Shown: positions 1 through 8,195 of the stretch, piece by piece | Numbering within the stretch: position 1 is the stretch's first letter | Layout: each line of letters begins with the position of its first letter | NCBI GenBank assembly: GCA_002399815.1 | Contig: DHEJ01000030.1 | Location: 1-32,646 of the forward strand | Direction of reading: 5' to 3' | Origin: Acholeplasmataceae bacterium UBA4853 | Lineage (GTDB): Bacteria; Bacillota_I; Bacilli_A; Acholeplasmatales; Acholeplasmataceae | Length of the DNA stretch: 32,646 bases | The notes under the pieces: generated by a model | The model's database searches: none | What the model was told of the DNA's origin: nothing | The model's input: only the letters and a program-made list of their open reading frames with translations | Made by a program: the position numbers and the translations under genes

Positions 1-1
1 A

Positions 2-350
2 TGGTGGAACCGATGGGAGTTGAACCCATGTACGAGACCTTTCTGCAACTATAATCTACATGTTTAGTTAATTTGATAGTTTAATACCGCTTAGTAAATT
101 AACAAAATTAGCAAGTACGAGGCTAGTTTGGATTTTCATATCATGAACCTAGTCATATTCATAATCTTATCTTGCTTTCTGAGGCAAGCTTTAAGTCGCA
201 AGAAAACTTAAAGGTGCCACTCTATGCTATATTAAGCGAATGAGTAAGTTTGTGTTTGATTTCCGGTTATTATAACCTCGCGTTTTTAAGAGCGCTACCT
301 CTACATGCATATAGTAGTTTCGAAGCCCCGGCAAATCCATAAACGGCCCC
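2..350 (-). ncRNA. ssrA: tmRNA (transfer-messenger RNA), complete
   Basis: tmRNA rescues ribosomes stalled on broken mRNAs by acting first as an alanine tRNA and then as a template for a degradation tag. Read on the minus strand, the 5' GGGGCCG (350-344) pairs with the 3' CGGTTCC (12-6), followed by ACCA ending at 2. The third acceptor pair is G-U, the alanine identity element. A T arm with a TTCAACT loop lies just before the 3' acceptor strand. The tag frame follows an ATAATAACC context like that of Bacillus tmRNA; codons 264-235 read GNQTQTYSFA and end at TAA (234-232). With the tRNA-borne Ala the tag would be A-GNQTQTYSFA. The CCA end is encoded. The terminator must lie before position 1, outside the window. 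Confidence 0.96.
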
Positions 351-361
351 GTGGTGTTTAT

Positions 362-390
362 ATTATATACTATAAATAATAATTTAACAA
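362..390 (-). promoter_or_regulatory. Promoter of ssrA
   Basis: On the minus strand TTGTTA (390-385) and TATAAT (367-362) are separated by 17 bp. Transcription would start about 5 nt before the mature tmRNA 5' end at 350, which fits RNase P trimming. The promoter lies in the gap after the ECF transporter gene. Confidence 0.7.
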
Positions 391-398
391 TGCATGTG

Positions 399-1265
399 TT
401 AATTGATGTGTTTAAAATTGTTTTCAACAATAGGTAATCTTCTTAATGCAGTATAAATAGGGGTCCCAATTGCTACTGCAGCAAGTGCTTCAATCAAACC
501 GTTACTTGCAGCAATACCATAAATTAAAGTGACTGCATCGCCAAATGCCATCTTAAATGCATCTGCAAATAGAATAACAAAAGTAAGAACAAAAACAGTA
601 TGTGATAGTGTCCCAAGTATAAAACTAGAAGATACTGCTAAATCACCATAATTATCCTTAGATACCAAATAATAATAAACGGATATAAAGATAACAATTA
701 TAACAAGTGAAATAGGAATCATAGTATTGATAGCTGGGCCTTCATTAGCAAGTGCTTCTTGTTCATAGACTGCTAATAATGCCTCATTTGGTGCTTCTTG
801 TGAAGTTTCTACGGTATACTTGTTCCATACAACATTCTTAGTAATTTGAATCGTACCAAAATAAATAGCGAATGTTGTAATTAAAGTAACCAATCCAAAC
901 ATAATATACTTTCCGTATGATAACTTTCTCAACATCATAAAACCATGGAAAATTGCCCATGATGTTATACCAAACAATACTCTTGGAATAACAGAAATCA
1001 ATGGATTTTGAAAAGCTAGATCAAAAGCCGTAGATGCATACATGAAGGATGCAAAAAGTGATCCAAGTCCAAATGCCAAGCCAAGAATAAACCCATACTT
1101 GGGTCTTAAAATAAAAATTCCAATCATTGACGGTATGTGCACTAATGTAATAGAAACACCTGGAAGGATGGTAACAAATCCTAACTGAGGTATAAGTGAC
1201 ATAATTAAAATGATTGAAACAAATGTACTCGTAAGTACAAGTTCGAAAATACTTTTATTTTTCAT
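399..1265 (-). CDS. ECF transporter S component (substrate-binding membrane subunit)
   Basis: A 288-aa integral membrane protein resembling the S components of energy-coupling-factor vitamin transporters (ECF_trnsprt family, as in RibU/PanT). It would bind a vitamin or precursor in the membrane and work with the shared EcfT/EcfA module, which is not in the window. The N-terminal half carries the family pattern: a Leu-Val-His-Ile-Pro segment near residue 43, then Pro-Lys-Tyr-Gly and a glycine-rich helix, then a Pro-Arg before the next helix. About six hydrophobic helices are visible. A polar insert of about 40 residues near 148-190 makes it longer than the usual ~190 aa. The start follows a good AAAGGAGA site. 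It has its own extended -10 and is probably separate from the lysine operon upstream. The substrate cannot be told from sequence. Confidence 0.75.
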   Translation of the reverse strand: MKNKSIFELVLTSTFVSIILIMSLIPQLGFVTILPGVSITLVHIPSMIGIFILRPKYGFILGLAFGLGSLFASFMYASTAFDLAFQNPLISVIPRVLFGITSWAIFHGFMMLRKLSYGKYIMFGLVTLITTFAIYFGTIQITKNVVWNKYTVETSQEAPNEALLAVYEQEALANEGPAINTMIPISLVIIVIFISVYYYLVSKDNYGDLAVSSSFILGTLSHTVFVLTFVILFADAFKMAFGDAVTLIYGIAASNGLIEALAAVAIGTPIYTALRRLPIVENNFKHIN

Positions 1266-1311
1266 TAAACTCTCCTTTTTAGGCCACTAATTGGGTCCCA
1301 TAAGTATTTAA

Positions 1312-1320
1312 ATTATATCA
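1312..1320 (-). promoter_or_regulatory. Extended -10 promoter before the ECF S component
   Basis: The minus strand reads TGATATAAT, an extended -10 (TG-N-TATAAT), about 47 nt upstream of the start codon. No convincing -35 is present. The roughly 40-nt leader contains GGGACCC but none of the conserved cores of a known riboswitch. Confidence 0.45.
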
Positions 1321-1339
1321 TAAAGATTTTTAATTGTAT

Positions 1340-1765
1340 TTAATTTTGATTAAAAAGTAAACTCATTTGTCTTAAACGTTCACCAACAATTTGTTCATTA
1401 GACTTCGTCTGATAATAAACTACTTTAATTAAGTAATCAAGTGCTTTTAATGCATGGGTTTTTACATGAAGTGTAGAAACCATATGTCCAAGTGCTCTTA
1501 AGTAAAATGCTTCATCATTTTGACTACTTTTTGCTAAACGATGTATGTCAAATGCTAGTTTTCTAGCATCTGACACGTTAATAAGACCGTTTTTATAGGA
1601 TTCAAACATCCTTATGATACTTTGTTCTAAATCAAAAAATTTGTCTTGATGAAATGGTTCAAAAACCAGTATTAAATAATCTAAAAGCTCATGAAGTGAC
1701 TTTGATTCAAATACCTTTATAAAATCATTTGAAACATCAATATTTTTACCAATTATTTTATGCAT
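1340..1765 (-). CDS. Conserved hypothetical protein at the end of the lysine operon (weak Imm-5-like resemblance)
   Basis: A 141-aa soluble, mostly helical protein with no signal peptide or membrane segment. The second half (about residues 60-135) has the pattern of the alpha-helical 'putative immunity protein' (Imm-5-like) family: ARKLAFDIHRLAK, an Arg-Ala-x-Gly-His helix, then VKTHALKALDYLIK and a final helix with ER. That match is from memory and is weak. Its start is 6 nt after the dapL stop and has only a poor ribosome site, so translation is probably coupled to dapL. Same strand and tight spacing argue that it is transcribed with the lysine genes. Nothing supports an enzymatic role; it is clearly not the missing aminotransferase, being too small and lacking a PLP-lysine region. 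Confidence 0.7.
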   Translation of the reverse strand: MHKIIGKNIDVSNDFIKVFESKSLHELLDYLILVFEPFHQDKFFDLEQSIIRMFESYKNGLINVSDARKLAFDIHRLAKSSQNDEAFYLRALGHMVSTLHVKTHALKALDYLIKVVYYQTKSNEQIVGERLRQMSLLFNQN

Positions 1766-1771
1766 AATAAC

Positions 1772-2899
1772 TTAATAAATTCCCAAAGTTTTACATACAT
1801 TTATATAAAAATTATATCCATTAACAAGTACTTTTTCATCAAAATTAAAGTAATTCGAATGAAGCGGGTGTATATAATCTTTTTCAATATTCTTTGTACC
1901 AATAAATGAAAATATGCCTGGAACTGCCTTTTGATAGTATGCAAAGTCCTCAGAAAATGTATAAGGTTTAATATCAACAATCACTTTTGGATCTAATGAT
2001 TTTTTTACCACATGATATAAGTGACTATCATTAATAACTGCAGGATAATAATCAACAATAGCACCAGTTATATCTACCCCATAAGCTATTTTAACACCAC
2101 TAATCATATCATTCATTTTTTGTTTCAAGGTTTCAAAAATATCGTCATTAAACGCTCTAATCGTACCTGAAATAGATACTTTATTAGAGATAATGTTTCT
2201 AGCTTCACCACCATTTATAGTACCAGTTGTAATTACAGCTGGTTCAAGTGGATCAATGTATCTTGAAATTATCTGATTAAATAAAGTAACTAACATGGAT
2301 GCTGCTAGTACAGCATCCTTTCCTTGATGTGGTTGAGCACCATGAGATGAAACCCCTATGATATCAAAATCAAATTCTGCATTTCTTGCTAACATCGGTC
2401 CATCTTTAATACCAACTAATCCCTCATCTAACCCAGGAAATAAATGTAAACCAAATACTTTTGTTACAAAGTAGTCAGATAATGCACCTTCTTCTATCAT
2501 AACCTTTGCACCACCTGGACCTTCTTCAGCAGGTTGAAATAAAAACACTATGGTTTCATTTGGTGTTGGTTGTAACGATACATAATGTGCAAATCCCAAT
2601 AACATAGCTGTATGTCCATCATGACCACATGCATGCATTTTTCCTTCATGAAGACTTTTAAATGAGACATTTGTTGCTTCTTTGACTGGTAAAGCATCCA
2701 TATCTGCTCTAAATGCTACTGCTTTTTTTGATTTCCCTTTTTTAACTGCTACCAATCCAGTTTTCGCATATACTTTAGGTTCATAACCAAAAGAGATTAA
2801 TTTATCTTTAACATATTGATGTGTTTTAAATAAATCAAAACCAAGTTCTGGTATTTGATGCAAATCTCTTCTATATGTTTTAAGTTCTTCTAAAATCAT
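1772..2899 (-). CDS. dapL: N-acetyldiaminopimelate deacetylase (M20 amidohydrolase)
   Basis: A 375-aa M20-family metallohydrolase. In the acetylase branch it removes acetate from N-acetyl-LL-diaminopimelate to give LL-diaminopimelate, the substrate of DapF. Visible motifs are RRDLHQIPELGF at the N terminus, FRADMDALPV, the metal ligands in HACGHDGHTAML (near 91-102) and PAEEGPGG (near 123-130), then the dimerisation domain and a C-terminal His in the HPLHSNYF segment. Length fits the B. subtilis YkuR/DapL type. Related M20 enzymes (hippurate hydrolase, aminoacylase) share these motifs, but position 6 nt after dapH, with the other dap genes, sets the assignment. Note that dapL is also used for an unrelated LL-DAP aminotransferase; this is not that enzyme. 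Confidence 0.9.
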   Translation of the reverse strand: MILEELKTYRRDLHQIPELGFDLFKTHQYVKDKLISFGYEPKVYAKTGLVAVKKGKSKKAVAFRADMDALPVKEATNVSFKSLHEGKMHACGHDGHTAMLLGFAHYVSLQPTPNETIVFLFQPAEEGPGGAKVMIEEGALSDYFVTKVFGLHLFPGLDEGLVGIKDGPMLARNAEFDFDIIGVSSHGAQPHQGKDAVLAASMLVTLFNQIISRYIDPLEPAVITTGTINGGEARNIISNKVSISGTIRAFNDDIFETLKQKMNDMISGVKIAYGVDITGAIVDYYPAVINDSHLYHVVKKSLDPKVIVDIKPYTFSEDFAYYQKAVPGIFSFIGTKNIEKDYIHPLHSNYFNFDEKVLVNGYNFYINVCKTLGIY

Positions 2900-2905
2900 A
2901 TGGTC

Positions 2906-3616
2906 TCACTTTCTTAAATCGTCTAATAATTTAGTCTTATCAACTGTCTTTGAATCCTTATATTTAACTATTCTTGCTGGTTGACCTGCAACCACAGCAT
3001 TTTCAGGAACATCCTCAGTAACTACCGCACCAGCAGCAACAACAGCACCTTTTCTTACCAGTACACCTTCTAAAACTACCGCATTTGCACCTACTAATAC
3101 ACCATCTTCAATAATGACCGGTTTAGCACTAGGTGGTTCTAAAACACCAGCAATGACTGCACCCGCACCAATATGACAATCCTTACCAATTGTTGCTCTT
3201 GCACCTAAGACTACATTCATATCAATCATCGTACGTTCACCAACAACAGCACCTATATTGATAACAGAACCCATCATAATGACTGCACTATCATGGATTT
3301 GTGCATGTTCTCTAATATAAACACCCGGTTCAATGCGTGCATTAACTTTAGTAATATCCATCATTGGAATTGCAGAATTTCTTCTATCATTTTCAATAAC
3401 ATAGTCAAAAATATGTACTTTATGCATTTCTAAAAATGGTAAAACATCCTTTGCTTCACCAAATAAAACACCTGATGAATCATCACCAAAGTATTTAAAT
3501 AATGAAAAATCAAGTTCTCCTAAATTACCTTTTAAATACACCTTAACCGGTGTTTTTTTAATTGATGTTTTAATAAACTTTGCTATTTCATATGGATCTA
3601 ATAAAAATTCATTCAT
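2906..3616 (-). CDS. dapH: 2,3,4,5-tetrahydropyridine-2,6-dicarboxylate N-acetyltransferase
   Basis: A 236-aa acetyltransferase of the left-handed beta-helix type that acetylates tetrahydrodipicolinate with acetyl-CoA, committing the pathway to the acetylase branch. An N-terminal alpha/beta region (about 1-85) is followed by hexapeptide repeats (about 90-215) with recurring small-residue patterns such as GAVVGERTMID and GAGAVIAGVLEPPSA, and a C-terminal VVAGQPARIVK. Length and pattern match DapH (YkuQ) of Bacillus and not the longer succinyl-transferase DapD. The start follows AGGAGG and overlaps the dapB stop by four bases (ATGA). Its stop is TGA, one of several showing the standard genetic code here. 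It feeds dapL downstream. Confidence 0.95.
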   Translation of the reverse strand: MNEFLLDPYEIAKFIKTSIKKTPVKVYLKGNLGELDFSLFKYFGDDSSGVLFGEAKDVLPFLEMHKVHIFDYVIENDRRNSAIPMMDITKVNARIEPGVYIREHAQIHDSAVIMMGSVINIGAVVGERTMIDMNVVLGARATIGKDCHIGAGAVIAGVLEPPSAKPVIIEDGVLVGANAVVLEGVLVRKGAVVAAGAVVTEDVPENAVVAGQPARIVKYKDSKTVDKTKLLDDLRK

Positions 3617-4341
3617 GTGTTACCTCCTAGTAAATCGTCCATTCCATAAAGTCCACTTGCCTTATCCATCATAAAGGAAGCAGCCTTTAATGTGCCTGCT
3701 GCAAATACAGATTTATCATGTGCTGTATGTTTAATCTCAATTGTTTCACTCATATTAGAGAAAAAGACAGAATGTTCACCAACAAAATTCCCTAATCTTA
3801 AACTATGCATGTGAATGCCTAAATCACTTGATGTACCCACAATCATTTTCTTTTTCTCAACAAGTGCTTCATTAACTTCATCATATAGTTTAATCGCTGT
3901 ACCACTAGGAAAATCCTTTTTAAATCGGTGATGCGTTTCTACAATTTCAATATCATAGCTAGAATCAATATGTTTTGATACTTCTTTTAAAGCTTTTCTA
4001 ACTAAGTAAATACCAACTGAATAATTTGCTGAATAGAAGATTGCTACATCTTTAGCATAAAGATTGATTAAATCAAAGTCAGATTTCTGATATCCTGTTG
4101 CTGCTAGTACTAACTTAACATGATTTTCTTTTGCATAGTCTAATAAAACCTTTAATAAAGATGGATGAGAAAAGTCAATTAAGACATCCATCTTAGGTAA
4201 AAGATTCAAATGCTCAACGGAAATATCAGTATTTTGTTTATCAAGTCCACCAACAAGCTCAAATCTACTATCCTTTAAGACAGTATTTCTTAATACACCA
4301 CCCATTGTTCCTAATATGCCACTGATACCAATTTTAATCAT
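3613..4341 (-). CDS. dapB: 4-hydroxy-tetrahydrodipicolinate reductase
   Basis: A 242-aa NAD(P)H-dependent reductase that converts the DapA product to tetrahydrodipicolinate, the substrate of DapH. The N terminus has the dinucleotide-binding GISGILGTMGG loop (canonical GxxGxxG), then LIDFSHPS, AATGY, FYSANYSVG, and the catalytic region ETHHRFKKDFPSGTA with the His pair and Lys. The usual DAPSGTA reads DFPSGTA, a mild variation outside the catalytic His/Lys. Length is normal for the Firmicute form. It overlaps dapA upstream and dapH downstream by ATGA, so translation is coupled. Confidence 0.95.
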   Translation of the reverse strand: MIKIGISGILGTMGGVLRNTVLKDSRFELVGGLDKQNTDISVEHLNLLPKMDVLIDFSHPSLLKVLLDYAKENHVKLVLAATGYQKSDFDLINLYAKDVAIFYSANYSVGIYLVRKALKEVSKHIDSSYDIEIVETHHRFKKDFPSGTAIKLYDEVNEALVEKKKMIVGTSSDLGIHMHSLRLGNFVGEHSVFFSNMSETIEIKHTAHDKSVFAAGTLKAASFMMDKASGLYGMDDLLGGNT

Positions 4342-5216
4342 TTTTTCACCAAATCATATTGTTTTAATACTTCTAAAAGTATTTTATCATGTTTCTTCTC
4401 TAATTTAAGTAAAGGTAGTCTTGGACTTCCAACTAAAAAACCCATAAACTCTAATGCTCTTTTGACTGGAATTGGATTTGTCTCAATAAACATACTGTCA
4501 TGAAGTTTATTATAATGACTAAATTGTTCATCCATATAAAGCCCTTTTTTAAATTCTTCAATTAAACTTTTTAGTGCACCTGGAATAATATTTCCAGTAA
4601 CTGATATAACACCTTGACCACCTAATTTTAAAACATCAAGTGTTTGATCATCATTACCTGAATACACTAAAAATGATTTACCAGTTAACTTAATTACATC
4701 AAAAATTTGTTTCAAGTCACCCGATGCTTCTTTAATACCAATAATATTTTCTATTTTACTTAATTCAAAAACAGTTTCAGGTAATATGTTACATGATGTT
4801 CTTGAAGGTACATTGTATAACATAATTGGTATGCTTACATGTTTAGCAACATATTTATAGTGTGCAATTAATCCTTTTTGAGTTGGACGATTATAATATG
4901 GTGTTACAACTAATAATGCATCAGCACCTAATTTTTCTGCCATCTTAGATAAAGAGGTTGTTGTTTTAGTATCATTAGTTCCACTACCAACCATAATTGG
5001 AATTCTTTTATCAATATACTTAACTACAAACTCAATAATTTTCTTTTTTTCTGTCAAACTTAAGGTTGCAGCCTCAGCTGTTGAACCTAAAATAACTAAA
5101 AAGTCAGTCTTTTGAGTTAAATGAAAATCAAGTAATTCCTTTAGAACATCATAGTTTACTTTACTACCCTTAAAAGGTGTAACTAGTGCAACCCCAACGC
5201 CATTTAAATTAATCAT
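4338..5216 (-). CDS. dapA: 4-hydroxy-tetrahydrodipicolinate synthase
   Basis: A 292-aa TIM-barrel aldolase that condenses pyruvate with aspartate semialdehyde, the entry to the lysine branch. The Schiff-base lysine lies in GIKEASGD (near residue 162); the tyrosine of the proton relay is in YNVPSRTS (near 134), whose Arg binds the second substrate; YYNRPTQKG and LGSTAEAATL match the active-site loops. The start has an AAGGAG site within the last codons of asd, and the asd stop overlaps its ATG. Related aldolases (N-acetylneuraminate lyase) share the barrel, but the operon settles the role. Allosteric lysine inhibition cannot be judged from sequence alone. Confidence 0.96.
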   Translation of the reverse strand: MINLNGVGVALVTPFKGSKVNYDVLKELLDFHLTQKTDFLVILGSTAEAATLSLTEKKKIIEFVVKYIDKRIPIMVGSGTNDTKTTTSLSKMAEKLGADALLVVTPYYNRPTQKGLIAHYKYVAKHVSIPIMLYNVPSRTSCNILPETVFELSKIENIIGIKEASGDLKQIFDVIKLTGKSFLVYSGNDDQTLDVLKLGGQGVISVTGNIIPGALKSLIEEFKKGLYMDEQFSHYNKLHDSMFIETNPIPVKRALEFMGFLVGSPRLPLLKLEKKHDKILLEVLKQYDLVKK

Positions 5217-6196
5217 AAAAACTCCTTTAAAATATATTGTGCAATCTGTACGGCATTACTTGCTGCACCTTTTCTAACATTATCTGAAACAGTCCAAAGT
5301 AATACTTGATTCTTATGATTCAAATTCAATCTAAGTCTTCCAACATAAACCTCATCATGATCAACAACATCAAGAGGTGTTGGATAGTTCATTTGATCAT
5401 AATATACAATACTTGGATGTGATTTATATGCATGAATTAATGCATTTAAATCAATATCTTTTAGTGTTTTAGCATGAATAGATACACTATGTCCTGTATG
5501 AACAGGTACTCTGACACAGGTTGCAGATATATCTAATTTTTTTCCTAAAATTTTGTTACTTTCTAAAACCATCTTCATTTCTTCTTTGGTAAATCCATTA
5601 TCTAAAAATGAATCTATTTGAGGAATTACATTCATATAAATCGGTTTTGGATAGAATAAAGGGTCTAACTTTTCAATACCTCTTTCTAAATCCAAGATCC
5701 CTGATAAACCAGAACCACTCACTGCTTGATATGAAGTATAATCAACACCCTCTAGACCAAATAGATCATCAATCACCTTTAAAGCAACTACACTTTGAAT
5801 GGTTGAACAATTTGGATTTGCAATTAAATAATTATCTTTTTTAAGGGTCTTAATATTGACCTCAGGTACAATTAAAGGAATATCTTCATACATTCTAAAA
5901 GCCGAAGAATTATCTATCACATAAATACCTTTTTGACTAGCAATTTTAGCATATTTTAATGCAAATTCAGATTCAACTGCAAATAATACAATATCTAACT
6001 CCACATCAAATGAATGTTCATTTAATTCTAAAATTGTATAGTCTTTACCTTTAAAAGTCACTGCTTTACCGGCAGAACGACTGGAAGCATACACATATAA
6101 ATTATGAATAGGAAAATCATATGATTCTAAAACCTTTAGCATTGTTTGACCAACTAAACCTGTAACACCTACAACACCAACATTAACTTTTTTCAT
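5213..6196 (-). CDS. asd: Aspartate-semialdehyde dehydrogenase
   Basis: A 327-aa NADPH-dependent enzyme that reduces aspartyl phosphate (from LysC) to aspartate semialdehyde. The N-terminal GVVGVTGLVGQTML loop binds the nucleotide; the catalytic Cys is in NPNCSTIQ (near residue 129); the catalytic His lies in the RVPVHTGHS segment. A Met two codons upstream (6202) lies right against the AAAGGTGA ribosome site; the ATG at 6196 has proper spacing and overlaps the dapF stop as ATGA, so it is chosen. No threonine or methionine branch enzymes are near, so here the product is directed to lysine. Confidence 0.95.
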   Translation of the reverse strand: MKKVNVGVVGVTGLVGQTMLKVLESYDFPIHNLYVYASSRSAGKAVTFKGKDYTILELNEHSFDVELDIVLFAVESEFALKYAKIASQKGIYVIDNSSAFRMYEDIPLIVPEVNIKTLKKDNYLIANPNCSTIQSVVALKVIDDLFGLEGVDYTSYQAVSGSGLSGILDLERGIEKLDPLFYPKPIYMNVIPQIDSFLDNGFTKEEMKMVLESNKILGKKLDISATCVRVPVHTGHSVSIHAKTLKDIDLNALIHAYKSHPSIVYYDQMNYPTPLDVVDHDEVYVGRLRLNLNHKNQVLLWTVSDNVRKGAASNAVQIAQYILKEFL

Positions 6197-6984
6197 AACC
6201 ATTCACCTTTTGCCACTAAAACTGCAGGACCTTTTAAATAGAGTTTATCAGTTTCAATCATGACACTTAATTTTCCACCTGGTACATCCACTTTGATATG
6301 ATTTGATGCCACTTTTCCAATCATATATGCATGATATGCAGAAGCTGAAACACCAGTACCGCATGATAATGTCCATCCGGCACCACGTTCATAGGTTTTA
6401 ACAAACATATGATGATCATTAAGTATTCTGACAAAATTAACATTTGTCTGATTCTTAAACACAGCATCATTTTGTATGAGTGGTGCCAAACTTTTTGGAT
6501 CTAACGAGTCATAATCGTTTAAATAAACCACAGTATGTAATGTTCCAACTGAAAGTATATAACCTTTATATTGATTAAATTGATAAGGTGTTAATCCCTC
6601 TACTTCTTTAGTTAAAAACTCATGACCGACATTTAAGTTACTTGGTCCAATATCAACTAAAACTTCATCAGCTTCTATAGTCACAGTTTTAATACCAGCA
6701 AGTGTTTCAATCGTAAAGTGAGGTTTATCAACAAATTGATGCAAAAAAACAAATTTAGCAAACGCTCTAATACCATTACCGCACATTTTTGCAATCGAAC
6801 CATCTGAATTATAGTAATTCATCTGAATATCCGCATTCACAGACTGACTCGGGAATAAAATACCATCAGCACCAACACCAAAATGTCTATCACATACTTT
6901 AATTGCTACTTCCTTAGGATTTAGTAGTTCTTCTTTAAAGAGTATAAAATCATTACCAGTTGCCTGATATTTTTCAAAATACAT
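6193..6984 (-). CDS. dapF: Diaminopimelate epimerase
   Basis: A 263-264-aa PLP-independent epimerase that converts LL- to meso-diaminopimelate using two cysteines. Both are present: MCGNGIRAF (near residue 74) and SCGTGVSAS (near 214). The N terminus KYQATGNDFILF and GADGILF are typical. Two tandem ATGs (6987 and 6984) follow AAGGAGG; the second has the better spacing, so the start is uncertain by one codon. In a wall-less cell the meso-diaminopimelate would serve only lysine synthesis. Confidence 0.95.
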   Translation of the reverse strand: MYFEKYQATGNDFILFKEELLNPKEVAIKVCDRHFGVGADGILFPSQSVNADIQMNYYNSDGSIAKMCGNGIRAFAKFVFLHQFVDKPHFTIETLAGIKTVTIEADEVLVDIGPSNLNVGHEFLTKEVEGLTPYQFNQYKGYILSVGTLHTVVYLNDYDSLDPKSLAPLIQNDAVFKNQTNVNFVRILNDHHMFVKTYERGAGWTLSCGTGVSASAYHAYMIGKVASNHIKVDVPGGKLSVMIETDKLYLKGPAVLVAKGEWL

Positions 6985-6995
6985 CATAACCCTCC

Positions 6996-8195
6996 TTAAA
7001 CACCAAAATGTCTAGCAAGTAAATCAACAGCTTTTTCTTTATGTTGCTTATCAAAAGTATATGAAATAGAAATTTCTGATGTCGTTACTAATTTAAACTC
7101 TAATCCGTTATTCGCAAGCAGTTCAAATGCTTCTGCAGCAATCCCACTTTGTGTACGCATCGCACTACCAATTAATGAGATTTTAACAACATCATCTATT
7201 TTTGAAATATTAGCTTTAGGATATTTAATTAAGAATTGATCTAGTACTTCATTAATTGCATCAAAATCATCAGCATGTGCAGTAAATGCTATATTCATAG
7301 TTCCACCAGAACCTGGATTTTGGTTAATGACGTCAACGTTAACTTCATTTTTTGCCAAATCTCTAAATAATTCAGCAGTTAATCTTGTTGAATAAGGAAT
7401 TTTTCTCATTGAAACCATAATAACTTTCTCTGAAACAGCAATCCCTGTTATTTTTTTATTTTCCATATTTTTATACTCCCTAATATACGTACCTTCAGTA
7501 TCACTATGTGCCGATGCAACATATACTGTCACATTAAAGTTTTGAGCGATATCGATGCTTCTAGGTTCCATCACTTTAGCACCTAAAAAAGCCATTTCCT
7601 TCATTTCTTCATAATCAATTTCATCTAACTTTTTAGCTTCTTTATATAATCTTGGATCAACTCCATATATACCATCAACATCCGTATATATTTCTGCAAC
7701 ACAATTGAGTTTAGCAGCAAGTGCAATAGCAGTTGTATCAGAACCACCACGACCAAGCGTTGTAATTTCACCATCTTCATTTAAACCTTGGAATCCAGCA
7801 ACAATTACAATCGTATCTTTACTTAAATGTTTTTCAACATTTTCAATATGAATATCTGAAATCTTATTTTTTGTATGTGTTCCTTTTGTTGAAATACCTG
7901 CTTGAAATCCAGTCAGTGAAATCGCATGATATCCCATATCTTGTAAAATTAAGGATAAAAGTGCTACAGATACCATTTCACCTGTTGAAATTAATAAATC
8001 AACTTCTCTTTTATTAGGGTATTTAGTTACTTCTTTGGCCATTGAAAGTAATTGATTTGTTGTTTTACCCATAGCAGATAAAACAATCACTAATTCTTCA
8101 TAGGTTTCTTTTCTTTTAATAATCTTTTGTGCAACTTTCTTCATCAAATCAATGGTTGCAACCGATGAACCACCAAACTTCATCACTGCTCTCAT
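6996..8195 (-). CDS. lysC: Aspartokinase
   Basis: A 399-aa aspartate kinase that phosphorylates aspartate with ATP, the first committed step. The amino-acid kinase domain (about 1-235) starts with MKFGGSSVA and contains STGEMVS, FQGLNEDGEITTLGRGGSDTTA and the TDVDGIYGVDPR loop. Two ACT domains follow (about 255-320 and 335-395), the usual site of feedback binding; SMRKIPYSTRL and ISLIGSAMRTQSG begin them. It is a single-domain kinase, not fused to homoserine dehydrogenase. The ATG overlaps the lysA stop. Control is expected from the operon's lysine riboswitch, with possible protein-level feedback through the ACT domains. Confidence 0.95.
   Translation of the reverse strand: MRAVMKFGGSSVATIDLMKKVAQKIIKRKETYEELVIVLSAMGKTTNQLLSMAKEVTKYPNKREVDLLISTGEMVSVALLSLILQDMGYHAISLTGFQAGISTKGTHTKNKISDIHIENVEKHLSKDTIVIVAGFQGLNEDGEITTLGRGGSDTTAIALAAKLNCVAEIYTDVDGIYGVDPRLYKEAKKLDEIDYEEMKEMAFLGAKVMEPRSIDIAQNFNVTVYVASAHSDTEGTYIREYKNMENKKITGIAVSEKVIMVSMRKIPYSTRLTAELFRDLAKNEVNVDVINQNPGSGGTMNIAFTAHADDFDAINEVLDQFLIKYPKANISKIDDVVKISLIGSAMRTQSGIAAEAFELLANNGLEFKLVTTSEISISYTFDKQHKEKAVDLLARHFGV

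Noticed and set aside
227..430. A 67-codon frame across the tmRNA and its promoter
   Set aside because: It lies over the tmRNA and its promoter, in a frame different from the tag, and has no ribosome site.
1266..1311. GGGACCC in the leader of the ECF gene as a T-box or riboswitch
   Set aside because: No T-box GGTGGTACCGCG-type block, specifier loop or terminator is present; the leader is only about 40 nt.
1340..1765. 141-aa protein as the missing DAP aminotransferase
   Set aside because: Too short and without PLP-binding lysine or glycine-rich phosphate-binding motifs.
5608..5844. Plus-strand frame opposite asd
   Set aside because: Antisense shadow of a conserved enzyme; low-complexity AT-driven composition.
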